From NCBI GenBank assembly GCA_034096865.1, contig JAWQFJ010028204.1, positions 75,001 through 134,829 of the forward strand: 59,829 bases of DNA. Direction: 5' to 3'. Shown one piece after another: positions 1-9,834 of the stretch. Below the pieces are notes generated by a model. The model made no database searches and was not told where the DNA came from. It saw only the letters and a program-made list of their open reading frames with translations. The number at the start of each line of letters is the position of its first letter. Position 1 is the first letter of the stretch. The DNA comes from Theodoxus fluviatilis. Lineage: Eukaryota; Mollusca; Gastropoda; Cycloneritida; Neritidae. A program made the translations under genes and the position numbers.

Positions 1-734
1 ACAACTCATTCGAGTTTTACATGAAACATTTAGTTATCTCGATCGTCTGCTGGCGTAGTGGCTACGGTTCGATCGTGTTCGTCTGCTTGGTTCGTAGTGT
101 TGATCATTATGAATGGTGTTTCTTGAAATAAGGTCAGTAAGCCTATATGTTAATTTATAACGATAATATAACCATGGGATGTCTTAATTTATGAAAGCTG
201 TATGTTGATTGCGTCAATAGGTCGTGAAATACATTTTACAAATCCAAGCTTCGCGCACTTCTATTTATAGCTGACGCGCGGACCTCAGCGGCACCAGGAT
301 AGATTATAAATACATTGTTGTCCTCGAACCTGCCTGCTGTTGACATCGTGTACAATGCTAGTATTGTCTGATGCTATGAAATACGTTCACCAGTAAAAGG
401 TCCAACACAAATATTCCTAAGGTTGTATTATATCTTAGCAGAGTGGTAAAACATCAACTGGTATCGGATAAGATCCCTCGTAGTGTAATACTGTAATGAA
501 GGTCACGTTTTACATCACAAACATGTGCGTTCCTCGTGAGGCACTATCTGAAGACTTGTCGCTTATATTCGTATCTCAAGTTGTAGAAATGACTTTATTT
601 CGTAAGAAGTGTAGTTGAGTTGATGAAAAGATATGACAAATATGGTGTTTTATGAGGATCTTGAATGTTCTGTTTAGATGATTTAACTTTTTTTTTGCTT
701 TTACAAGACATAGATCTAACTAAGCTCTTGTTAC
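1..734. other. Non-coding stretch, nothing recognised
   Basis: AT-rich sequence without a recognisable exon, RNA gene or repeat. If the THAP fragment at 735-908 is a first exon, this is the start of its first intron on the - strand; I looked for the second half of the THAP zinc ligands (a Cys-x2-His pair) here and did not find a convincing match. Confidence 0.4.
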
Positions 735-908
735 CTTGAATTTTTTGCCAGGATCACGCCGAATCTTCCAGATCCATAGTTTCTTCTGCTTCTTGTCTGT
801 GGGGAATGTGAAAAAGGACAGTCTGGCGTTCTCGTCATGTCGATCATTGTTCTCGCAATAAGGAACACAGCAGTGTCTATGTGATGATGAAGCCTTCGGT
901 TTCGCCAT
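735..908 (-). CDS. THAP zinc-finger domain, N-terminal part (first exon or truncated copy)
   Basis: The frame opens with ATG at 908-906 and reads an N-terminus containing CCVPYC, then SFFTFPTDKK, LWIWKIRRD and GKKFK. This is the layout of the THAP C2CH DNA-binding domain: the first Cys pair near the N-terminus, the F-x-FP segment, then a W followed by a basic helix. The domain is usually about 80-90 residues; the second half with the Cys-x2-His pair and the AVPTIF-type box is missing. Coding sequence ends at AAG followed by GTAACA (734-729), a possible splice donor; reading on instead gives four more residues (VTRA) and a TAG at 722-720. So it is either exon 1 of a THAP protein transcribed leftwards or a broken copy. 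THAP proteins bind DNA in the nucleus and many derive from P-element transposases. Which THAP protein it is cannot be told. The family call is fairly firm, the gene status is not. Confidence 0.65.
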
Positions 909-1270
909 AGGCGCTGGACGCCATCAAATAAATTTGCAACCGAGTCTCGTTTTCGATTTCAAAATGGCCGCTGCGTGAATAACGTCTATGTGAGTCGTCT
1001 GGCGTCTCCCCTCCGTCTGTCGACACGGTCAGGCTGGACTAGTACCTTTGTCAGGCGGCCCTCCGATGACCTGGCCACGCTTCTCCCCGCTCCACATTAG
1101 CCCTGGGGACTCAAGCCTTGGATATTGTGAGCAGGGGGCAGCCATCACCCCTCCCATCTCCTGTTGACTTCAACACAAAGTCTGGAAAGAATTACCAAGC
1201 GAAAGAGAGCTAGATCGGAAAAGCTGAGCGCTATATATTTGTCTCCTGTTTTGAGTATCGTTCTCCCAAA
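909..1270. other. Intergenic stretch upstream of the THAP fragment
   Basis: No coding region recognised. An AAAATGGCCGC motif near 960-972 resembles a YY1-type site and lies about 60 bases upstream of the THAP ATG on the opposite strand, where a promoter would be expected if the fragment is a real first exon. Confidence 0.3.
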
Positions 1271-1370
1271 ATGAACCAATCAGATAACAGAAATGTCTTC
1301 CCTGTGGACCAATGGCGTGCAGCAAGGTCTTTCATGTGGACCAATGGCGTGCAGCGAGGTCTGCCACACT
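1271..1370 (+). promoter_or_regulatory. Three evenly spaced CCAAT motifs
   Basis: CCAAT occurs at 1276-1280, 1309-1313 and 1341-1345, spaced 33 and 32 bases. The last two lie in a direct repeat of about 32 bases (GTGGACCAATGGCGTGCAGC). The first is in the context AACCAATCAG, which fits the NF-Y consensus. They end 35 bases before the ATG of the frame at 1380, so they may belong to its promoter; this is inference. Confidence 0.3.
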
Positions 1371-1379
1371 AGACTATGA

Positions 1380-1967
1380 ATGACCTGGAGGTCTCGAGTG
1401 CAGTTCCTGCCTGGACCGATACCGATGAGATTTTTCGGTCACAGGCCGATCAATGGTCTTGACCTGACTCATACTAATTCTCAAGGCAAGGCTGGCTTTT
1501 CTCGAACAAACATTATTTATGCCTGGCTGGCTTTTATGCAAATAAGAATCTCCACTGGAGATAAAATATATCCACTCACAACAACAGCCACCACCACAGT
1601 GCCAGTCGCTGGACTACCAGTTACTCTGGAAACGTTGTTGACATATTTGCTGGCGACGAGTGAACCTTCCTCCTGGAAAGTAACAGGCGAGATTGGGACC
1701 ACTGTAGTTGTGCAGCGCTTTCGAGAGGACGACGGCCGGCCATTACTTGTGTGCAACGTCCAGAGGGGATTTCGGAACCGGAAGACTCCGTCACAGCGAC
1801 GACGCGACAAACAACGAGCCGAGCACTACAGAGCAAAGGGTGAGCAGAAAGCGGTTCTCACTTTATTTTGCGAAAATTTGGATACAAATGTTGTTGCGAC
1901 ATCCATCGTATCTGATACTGCGTCTGAACGAAATTCACGAGTCACTGCAAGGACAGCCTTCTCTTGA
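1380..1967 (+). CDS. Hypothetical intronless protein with a basic PSQRRRDKQRAEHYR segment
   Basis: A 195-codon frame. The part that looks protein-like is about residues 80-155: a leucine-rich helix (TLETLLTYLLA), a WKVTGEIGTTVVVQRFRE strand-like stretch, then a strongly basic KTPSQRRRDKQRAEHYR segment. I recall similar 'xPSQxRRDxxRA' tails at the end of many uncharacterised, often transposon-associated, frames in marine invertebrates, but I cannot name a family or a function. No signal peptide or membrane segment is visible. The first 40 residues look less protein-like, so the true start may be downstream (for example the Met near 1533). Three CCAAT motifs precede it. It could also be a dead copy of a dispersed multicopy gene. 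Confidence 0.4.
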   Translation: MTWRSRVQFLPGPIPMRFFGHRPINGLDLTHTNSQGKAGFSRTNIIYAWLAFMQIRISTGDKIYPLTTTATTTVPVAGLPVTLETLLTYLLATSEPSSWKVTGEIGTTVVVQRFREDDGRPLLVCNVQRGFRNRKTPSQRRRDKQRAEHYRAKGEQKAVLTLFCENLDTNVVATSIVSDTASERNSRVTARTAFS

Positions 1968-2141
1968 GTGACCTTTGACCTGCCAAGTGCACCGTTTTGC
2001 TCTGAGATGCAGCCTGCCGCATCGCCAGTCACCACCATTCAAGAGCCTCCGCTGTAACAACGCCACCTTCCATCCCTGTCCATCATCCCGACTTGTCACC
2101 ACCTTCTGCCTGGAGCCTCCATCTTTTGAGAACGTACACAC

Positions 2142-2675
2142 GCAGCACCAGTCACTAGTGCATTCATGCTCCGCAGCAACAGTCACTAGTGCATTCATGC
2201 TCCGCAGCAACAGTCACTAGTGCATTCATGCTCCGCAGCAACAGTCACTAGTGCATTCATGCTCCGCAGCAACAGTCACTAGTGCATTCATGCTCCGCAG
2301 CAACAGTCACTAGTGCATTCATGCTCCGCAGCACCAGTCACTAGTGCATTCATGCTCCGCAGCAACAGTCACTAGTGCATTCATGCTCCGCAGCAACAGT
2401 CACTAGTGCATTCATGCTCCGCAGCAACAGTCACTAGTGCATTCATGCTCCGCAGCAACAGTCACTAGTGCATTCATGCTCCGCAGCAACAGTCACTAGT
2501 GCATTCATGCTCCGCAGCAACAGTCACTAGTGCATTCATGCTCCGCAGCAACAGTCACTAGTGCATTCATGCTCCGCAGCAACAGTCACTAGTGCATTCA
2601 TGCTCCGCAGCAACAGTCACTAGTGCATTCATGCTCCGCAGCAACAGTCACTAGTGCATTCATGCTCCGCAGCAA
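2142..2675. repeat. Minisatellite, 31-bp unit, about 17 copies
   Basis: Unit AGTCACTAGTGCATTCATGC followed by TCCGCAGCAAC; spacing measured at 31 bases. Copies are nearly identical; the main variant is GCACCAG for GCAACAG in two units. Each unit holds the 8-bp palindrome CACTAGTG. Confidence 0.97.
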
Positions 2676-3008
2676 GTGAACGGTTTTCTAAGCTAGAGGC
2701 GATTCTACTGATATGAGCCAAGTCAGAGCTAACTCTTTGCGAGTTTTTTTTTCATGCAATCAAGAAACATGTATATACTAATTATCATACTTAGGACACA
2801 TTGAAGACATATTTGTTTTTCTCACTAAGGGTGGGCATGCTATCAGAGCGATGAAACCATGACAGCACAATGCGGCTCTTTCGTCAACCGCGCTTTATCA
2901 ACGCGGCGGCGACAGCGAAACCAGACAATGAACAATTCGTACTCAAGGCAAAACAATTTGAGATTTGGCTTTGTGTAGGAGTCTTTTCCTGGTGGACCTC
3001 CGTGTCCA
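2676..3008. other. Spacer between two minisatellites
   Basis: Ordinary sequence with a short T-run; no gene or repeat recognised. Confidence 0.5.
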
Positions 3009-6000
3009 GTGCTGAGTGGTGTCCATGCTGGTGGTGGTGGAGTGGTGTCCATGCTGGTGGTGGTGGAGTGGTGTCCATGCTGGTGGTGGTGGAGTTGGGT
3101 CCATGCTACTGGTGGTGGAGTGGTGTCCATGTTGGTGGTGGTGGGAGTGGTGTCCATGCTGGTGGTGGTGGAGTGGTGTCCGTGGTGGTGGAGTGGTGTC
3201 CATGCTGGTGATGGTGGGAGTGGTGTACCTGCTGGTGGTAGTGGGAGTGGTGTCCATGCTGGTGGTGGTGGAGTGGTGTCCGTGGTGGTGGAGTGGTGTC
3301 CATGCTGGTGGTAGTGGGAGTGGTGTCCCTGCTGGTGGTAGTGGGAGTGGTGTCCATGCTGGTGGTAGTGGGAGTGGTGTCCATGCTGGTGGTGGTGGGA
3401 GTGGTGTCCATGCTGGTGGTAGTGGGAGTGGTGTCCATGCTGGTGGTGGTGGGAGTGGTGACCATGCTGGTGGTGGTGGAGTGGTGTCCATGCTGGTGGT
3501 GGTGGGGGTGGTGTCCATGCTGGTGGTGGTGGTGGTGGTGTCCATGCTGGTGGTAGTGGGAGTGGTGTCCATGCTGGTGGTAGTGGGAGTGGTGTCCATG
3601 CTGGTGGTGTTGGAGAGGTGTCCATGTTGGTGGTGGTGGGAGTGGTGTCCATGCTGGTGGTGGTGGGAGTGGTGTCCATGCTGGTGGTGGTGGGAGTGGT
3701 GTCCATGCTGGTGGTAGTGGGAGTGGTGTCCATGCTGGTGGTGGTGGGAGTGGTGTTCATGCTGGTGGTAGTGGGAGTGGTGTCCATGCTGGTGGTAGTG
3801 GGAGTGGTGTCCATACTGGTGGTAGTGGGAGTGGTGTCCATGCTGGTGGTGTTGGAGAGGTGTCCATGCTGGTGGTGGTGGGAGTGGTGTCCATGCTAGT
3901 GGTAGTGGGAGTGGTGTCCATGCTGGTGGTAGTGGGAGTGGTGTCCATGCTGGTGGTAGTGGGAGTGGTGTCCATGCTGGTGGTGGTGGGAGTGGTGTCC
4001 ATGCTGGTGGTAGTGGGAGTGGGGTCCATGCTGGTGGTGGTGGGAGTGGTGTCCATGCTGGTGGTAGTGGGAGTGGTGTCCATGCTGGTGGTGGTGGGAG
4101 TGGTGTCCATGCTGGTGGTAGTGGGAGTGGTGTCCATGCTGGTGGTATTGGGAGTGGTGTCCATGCTGGTGGTGGTGGAGTGGTGTCCGTGGTGGTGGAG
4201 TGGTGTCCATGCTGGTGGTGGTGGAGTGGTGTCCATGCTGGTGGTAGTGGGAGTGGTGTCCATGCTGGTGGTAGTGGGAGTGGTGTCCATGCTGGTGGTG
4301 GTGGAGTGGTGTCCGTGGTGGTGGAGTGGTGTCCATGCTGGTGGTGGTGGAGTGGTGTCCATGCTGGTGGTGGTGGGTGTGGTGTCCATGCTGGTGGTAA
4401 TGGGAGTGGTGTCCATGCTGGTGGTAGTGGGAGTGGTGTCCATGCTGGTGGTGGTGGAGTGGTGTCCGTGGTGGTGGAGTGGTGTCCATGCTGGTGGTGG
4501 TGGAGTGGTGTCCATGCTGGTGGTGGTGGGAGTGGTGTCCATGCTGGTGGTAGTGGGAGTGGTGTCCATGCTGGTGGTGGTGGGAGTGGTGCCCATGCTG
4601 GTGGTGGTGGGAGTGGTGTCCATGCTGGTGGTAGTGGGAGTGGTGTCCATGCTGGTGGTGGTGGGAGTGGTGTCCATGCTGGTGGTAGTGGGAGGGGTGT
4701 CCATGCTGGTGGTAGTGGGAGTGGGGTCCATGCTGGTGGTAGTGGGAGTGGTGTCCATGCTGGTGGTAGTGGGAGTGGATTCCATACTGGTGGTAGTGGG
4801 AGTGATGTCCATGCTGGTGGTGGTAGGAGTGGTGTCCATGCTGGTGGTGGTGGGGAAGGTGTCCATGCTGGTGGTAGTGGGAGGGGTGCCCATGCTGGTG
4901 GTAGTGGGAGTGGTGTCCATGCTGGTGGTAGTGGGGGTGGTGTCCATGCTGGTGGTAGTGGGAGTGGTGTCCATGCTGGTGGTGGTGGGAGTGGTGTCCA
5001 TGCTGGTGGTAGTGGGAGTGGTGTCCATGCTGATGGTGGTGGGAGTGGTGTCCATGCCGACGGTGGGAGTGGTGTTCATGCTGATGGCAGAGTGGTGTCC
5101 ATGCTGGTAATGGAGTGGTGTCCATGCTGGTGGTGAAGTGGTGTCCATGCTGGTGGTGGAGTGGTGTCTATGCTGGTGGTGGAGTGGTGTCTATGCTGGT
5201 AATGGAGTGGTGCCCATGCTGGTAATGGAGTGGTGTCCATGCTGGTGGTGGAGTGGTGTCCATGCTGGTGGTGGAGTGGTGTCTATGCTGGTGGTGGAGT
5301 GGTGTCCATGCGGGTGGTGGAGTGGTGTCCATGCTGGTGGTGGAGTGGTGTCCATGCTGGTGGTGGAGTGGTGTCCATGCTGGTGGTGGAGTGGTGTCCA
5401 TGCTGGTGGTTGAGTGGTGTCTATGCTGATGGTGGTGGGAGTGGTGTCCATGCTGGTGATGGAGTGGTGTCTATGCTGGTGGTGGAGTGGTGTCCATGCT
5501 GGTGATGGAGTGGTGTCTATGCTGGTGGTGGAGTGATGTCCATGCTGGTGGTGGAGTGGTGTCCATGCTGGTGATGGAGTGGTGTCCATGCTGGTGATGG
5601 AGTGGTGTCGATGCTAGTGGTGGAGTGGTGTCTATGCTGGTGGTGGAGTGGTGTCTATGCTGGTGGTGGAGTGGTGTCTATGCTGGTGGTGGAGTGGTGT
5701 CCATGCTGGTGGTGGAGTGGTGTCCATGCTGGTGATGGAGTGGTGTCCATGCTGGTGATGGAGTGGTGTCCATGCTGGTGGTGGAGTGGTGTCCATGCTG
5801 GTGGTGGAGTGGTGTCTATGCTGGTGGTGGAGTGGTGTCCATGCTGGTGGTGGAGTGGTGTCTATGCTGGTGGTGGAGTGGTGTCTATGCTGATGGTGGT
5901 GGAGTGGTGTCTATGCTGATGGTGGTGGAGTGGTGTCTATGCTGATGGTGGTGGGAGTGGTGTCCATGCTGGTGATGGAGTGGTGTCTATGCTGGTGGTA

Positions 6001-6225
6001 GTGGGAGTGGTGTCCATGCTGATGGTGGTGGGAGTGGTGTCCATGCCGACGGTGGGAGTGGTGTTCATGCTGATGGCAGAGTGGTGTCCATGCTGGTAAT
6101 GGAGTGGTGTCCATGCTGGTGGTGGAGTGGTGTCCATGCTGGTGGTGGAGTGGTGTCTATGCTGGTGGTGGAGTGGTGTCCATGCTGGTGGTGGAGTGAT
6201 GGCCATGCTAATGGTGGTGGGAGTG
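3009..6225. repeat. GGT-rich minisatellite with 27-bp and 23-bp subfamilies
   Basis: From about 3010 to 5090 the unit is 27 bp (GTCCATGCTGGTGGTAGTGG plus GAGTGGT, with TAG/TGG variation). From about 5090 to 6215 most units are 23 bp because a GTGG block is lost. The 27-bp phase is a multiple of three, so all frames stay open and the - strand reads MDTTPTTTS nine-residue repeats; this is a by-product, since single-base length changes and the 23-bp units break any one frame. A block of about 105 bp around CCGACGGTGGGAG occurs at 5057 and again at 6046, exactly 989 bases (43 x 23) apart. Confidence 0.95.
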
Positions 6226-7525
6226 GTGGCCATGATATACATTGGATTTATCGACATCAAAGATGCGTTTGGCAGCCTCGGCCACGAGCTGATCATTCGC
6301 GAAATGATGGAGATGTGATATCCCGAGCAGGTAGTCGCTATAACACGAGACATCTACACCAACTCCACCTTTCAAGTGAAAACAGCTTCCGGCCTAACAA
6401 CGAGCATCACAAGAAGAAAAGGAATAATCCAGGGCTGCCCATGGTCGGTGATCGCATTCGAGCAAGGAATCGACAAGTGGCTGAGATGGGTGGAGCGCGA
6501 CTACGCAACACCGAGCATTCCGAATCCGATACAAGGATACGTCGACGACGTGGTGATCGCAGCAACAAGCGAAGACAGAATCAAAGATGCTGCAAGAAAA
6601 ACTGGACTATTCATGAAGTACTCTGGGATGCAGGTAAAACATCGAAAGTGCGCATTTCTCCATGGTCAGCGAAGCGGCAACAATTGGAGTAAAAAAGACA
6701 ACACCTCATCAACAGAAGTCACGATCCAGAATTGTGCCCTCCCCCGCTTCGGAAAGGCGCAACCCTATCGGTATCTGGGCCATGAAATAGACCTGAGTGC
6801 AACATCAGAGGAAAATCAGGTGGAAGAGATAGTGATGGAGTTCGAAAAAACCGTCGAAAAGATAGACACCTCCCCCCTCCCAGTAGCTGTGAAATTGCAA
6901 GCAATCAACACTGTGGCAATCTCCAAGCTGCACTTTTATAACCAGAATATGACATTCACCGAAAAAGTCCTCGACACAATCGAAAACACAATTGTGTCTT
7001 ACGTCAGATGTTGGTTAGGGTTGAAGAAATCATGAAACCGAGCCTCTATGTTCACTTCACGAGGCAAAGGAGGCCTTGGAATGCTGAGTCCGCGAACGAC
7101 CTACTACGCCAAAAAGCTCTCTTTCTACCTCGATCTGCTCAACAGCACCGACGAGCAGACGAGACACACAGCGCGAACATCGCTCCAGCTTCACCTCGAC
7201 AAGCGAAAGTGCAGACGCGTTGACAGCGAGACAGACAACTGCTTTGCCTGATACCTGACAGACGACAAATACAAGCTTATCAAGAATACGAAAGTCAACT
7301 GGCGTCGATCACAGTGGGTGCACCTCAACGAGCTCTGCACTCGACTGAAAATATGTCTGCATGGGAGTGAGAGTGAGGGCTTTGTAATGCGCATAAAAGT
7401 AGATGAGGATATTGAGGTGAATATATCCGATTCATCCAGCCTCTACATGTTTCTGAAGGGTCAGCACCTGCAGAACGTGCGAGAGGAATGGCAGGAAAAA
7501 CTATCTCAAGGCCGGCTAGCACGAG
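6226..7525 (+). pseudogene. Non-LTR retrotransposon reverse transcriptase relic (R2/NeSL-like group)
   Basis: One frame runs from about 6226 to 7525. It shows RT motif A (FIDIKDAFGSLGHEL), a KGIIQGCPWS segment (motif B region), the catalytic YVDD box (GYVDDVVIAA, near 6537-6566) and a thumb region (YRYLGHEID), then a C-terminal part with SPRTTYYAKKL, HLDKRK and LSQGRLAR. The C-terminal pattern suggests the R2/NeSL/CRE-like lineages, which usually carry a restriction-like endonuclease after the RT; I am less sure of the clade than of the RT call. The frame is broken by exactly three stops, all TGA (6316, 7033, 7249), with no frameshift. The 5' part is replaced by the 23-bp minisatellite and the 3' part is cut by the LTR-like repeat beginning at 7526. 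Confidence 0.9.
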
Positions 7526-8606
7526 TGTCACGACTCAGTTTATTATTTTTTAATTTTACACAAGGTTTGAGGGTCTGTCGTGGCTGATGGTGGGTGGTGT
7601 GACTTTAAGTCCACTTGGTGTTTGTTAGTGCAGCTTGATACGCCTTTAAGCGGTTGCGCACTTGCTGACTGCGCATGTTCCGAACGTTTTGCATGTGTTT
7701 TTTTGTTTTGCTTGGTTCTGCAGCGGCTCGTGCAGAACGGTTTTTGTGTATTATTTGATGCTTGATGATGATGATGATGATGATGTCCACTTATATGGCG
7801 CACATATCCATGCTGGCAGCATGCTCAAGGCGCAGGAGATTGGGGGAAGGGAGAAAAAGTTAACAAAACAGAGACTGGTGCACAGTCTTTCAGTCAGGTA
7901 TGTCCTTTCATTTGAGACTATTAACACAGATCCCAAGTCAGAAAGGTGAGTCTTCAGAGTGCTCTTGAAGTCCTCTAGTGACTTCGCTTCTCGCATGTTC
8001 TGGGGGAGCGCATTCCACAGGGTTGGACCACAGTAGGAGAACGAGCGGCGACCCAAGCGCTTCCCTATGTGGCCGGCCCTACTGGGTGGAGCCAGCAGTG
8101 ACTGGGAAGCAGAGCGAAGACATCTGGGGGGGTTGTGGAGAGGGATGATGTCTCTGAGGTACTGGGGGAAAGTTGGATCGTGCACACGCTTATAGCACAG
8201 GGAGAGCACCTTGTGGTCCACTCTCTTCATGACTGGGAGCCAATGGAGCTTGCGGAGGACTGGAGTGATGTGGTCGGTCTTTTTGGTCCTAGACACAATC
8301 CTTGCCGCCGTGTTCAGAACACGCTGGAGTCGGTCGAGCTGCTGGCATTCTCCCTCTCCTATAAATAGAGGAGACGGAAAGAGGAAAGGGAAGATGTATA
8401 AGAATTGTACTAAGAACTTTAATTAAGCCCACTGGGCGGTTTTTAACGTTTGTTTAATTTTAAGTAATTTTGTTTTCTTTGAAGTTTTCTGTTGTGTTTT
8501 CGGTTAGTGAGAGTGTTGTTGAAAAATAATTGAGTCGATTGTTTATGTTTTCGGTTTGTGGTGTTTTTATCTCTAAATGTGATTTAGTGACTGAGGAAGG
8601 AATTTC

Positions 8607-8609
<3 letters not shown>
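7526..8609 (+). mobile_element. LTR-like interspersed repeat, copy 1 (interrupted by a LINE tail)
   Basis: Begins TGTCACGACTCAGTTTATTA directly after the RT relic and ends GTGACTGAGGAAGGAATTTC then CCA at 8609, so the copy reads TG...CA. The same beginning and end occur in the same order at 28298 and 29130. Shared inner blocks include ACTTTAAGTCCACTT, a CGCCTTTAA segment, CTTGCTGACT, ACTAAGAACTT and TTTGTGGTGT. This pattern suggests a solo LTR family, but no adjacent primer-binding site or pol gene was seen. A LINE 3' fragment occupies 7764-8353. Confidence 0.55.
7764..8353 (-). pseudogene. CR1/L2-like LINE, 3' fragment of ORF2
   Basis: Read leftwards from 8353: QLDRLQRVLNTAARIV, HITPVLRKLHWLPV, then YKRVHDPTFPQYL, a GRRSFSYCGPTLWNALP segment and FKSTLKTHL. 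These are the conserved blocks at the C-terminus of CR1/L2/Jockey-type ORF2 proteins. Past the coding end the sequence runs to a GCGCCATATAAGTGGACATC block and a short (ATC)n run at about 7764-7785, the microsatellite-like tail typical of these LINEs. 5'-truncated, as most LINE copies are; it sits inside the LTR-like repeat. Confidence 0.88.

Positions 8610-8684
<75 letters not shown>
8610..8684. repeat. (AT)n microsatellite
   Basis: About 37 uninterrupted AT dinucleotides directly after the end of the LTR-like repeat. Confidence 0.98.
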
Positions 8685-8686
<2 letters not shown>

Positions 8687-8734
8687 TGGTTTGACACAGG
8701 GTTTATGGATGTCAATACAAGGATGCTGGTGTGA

Positions 8735-8918
8735 CACAGGGTTCGAGGTAAAAATTGACCCACCACGTCTCCCTACGCAATTCGTAAGAAGCGAATAACT
8801 AGGGACACCGTGACTGGATTTGAGTTTACTCTAAACTGCTCTAGTGATTTTCGTGCTTAGTGGCCTTACATAGCCTTCAAAGGCTCATAGGCCGTAAAAC
8901 ACCATCCATCCATCCATC
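8735..8918 (+). mobile_element. tRNA-like SINE, copy 1
   Basis: Contains a B-box-like GGTTCGAGG near the 5' end, then ATTGACCCACCACGTCTCCC, GACACCGTGACTGGATT, TTTACTCTAAACTG, a TTACATAGCC block and CATAGGCCGTAAAACACC, and ends in (CATC)n. A second copy lies in the opposite orientation at 28544-28775. The 3' tail abuts and truncates the J-like fragment at 8916. Confidence 0.75.
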
Positions 8919-9110
8919 TGGGTGCCACCTAAGGATCTGGGAGCGATGGTAGCTCCAGTAGTCATCAGTTCCAGCCTTTAAAACGGTAAAAAGCACCTGG
9001 ACTGCCAAGCTGGCACTTTTGGCAGGCCAGGGAATGTTTGTGAAAGTCAGTTTTGGGCTGCTCTGGCCCAGGGCAGACGAGACTCGGTTGTAGGACCTTT
9101 CATACTGGCG
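8916..9110 (-). pseudogene. J-like domain fragment (NFKBIL1-type WHPD motif)
   Basis: Read leftwards from 9110: a basic helix (LQARKRQYERSYNR), a linker, LTFTNIPWPAK, a helix (LAVQVLFTVLKAG), then SQILRWHPD, where the sequence stops at the SINE tail. NFKBIL1-like proteins have the same order: basic coiled coil, a short IPWP segment, an alpha-helical stretch and an R-WHPD-KF motif; the WHPDKF echoes the HPD of DnaJ domains. The residues after WHPD are lost. It directly follows the gag relic and GTG-rich array on the same strand, in a different frame from the gag frame, so it may be a captured host exon, part of the element, or chance adjacency. No function can be claimed for this copy. Confidence 0.45.
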
Positions 9111-9139
9111 CTTCCTGGCCTGGAGTGACTGGAATGGTA

Positions 9140-9812
9140 GTTTCCCTGGTGGTGATGGTATCTGACGTGGTGGTGGTGGTGGGTTCCAACGTGGTGATGG
9201 TGGTGGGTTCCGACGTGGTGGTGGTGGTGGTGGTGGTGGGTTCCGACGTGGTGGTGGTGGTGGGTTCCGACGTGGTGGTGGTGGTGGGTTCCGACGTGGT
9301 GGTGGTGGTGGGTTCCGACGTGGTGGTGGTGGTGGGTTCCGACGTGGTGGTGTTGGTGGGTTCCGACGTGGTGGTGGTGGTGGTGGTGGGTTCCGACGTG
9401 GTGGTGGTGGTGGCTCCCGACGTGGTGGTGGTGGTGGCTCCCGACGTGGTGGTGGTGGGTTCCGACGTGGTGGTGGTGGTGGCTCCCGACGTGGTGGTGG
9501 TGGTGGGTTCCGACGTGGTGGTGGTGGGTTCGGACGTGGTGGTGGTGGGTTCGGACGTGGTGGTGGTGGTGGTGGGTTCCGACGTGGTGGTGGTGGTGGC
9601 TCCCGACGTGGTGGTGGTGGTGGCTCCCGACGTGGTGGTGGTGGGTTCCGACGTGGTGGTGGTGGTGGCTCCCGACGTGGTGGTGGTGGTGGGTTCCGAC
9701 GTGGTGGTGGTGGGTTCGGACGTGGTGGTGGTGGGTTCGGACGTGGTGGTGGTGGTGGTGGGTTCCGACGTGGTGGTGGTGGTGGCTCCCGACGTGGTGG
9801 TGGTGGTGGGCA
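9140..9812. repeat. GTG-rich minisatellite with a 186-bp higher-order repeat
   Basis: Units of 21-30 bp made of GTGG runs separated by TTCCGAC, CTCCCGAC or TTCGGAC. The order of unit types repeats: the block starting TTCCGACG at 9391 recurs at 9577 and 9763, both 186 bases apart. On the - strand it reads HHHHHVGT or TTTTTSEP, which are repeat artefacts. Confidence 0.93.
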
Positions 9813-9834
9813 TCGAGGTCTTGGTGGAGATGGA

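Noticed and set aside
3009..6225. Mucin-like protein of MDTTPTTTS repeats on the - strand
   Set aside because: Unit length changes from 27 to 23 bp and single-base shifts break any one frame; every other frame is equally open. No signal peptide or flanking domain.
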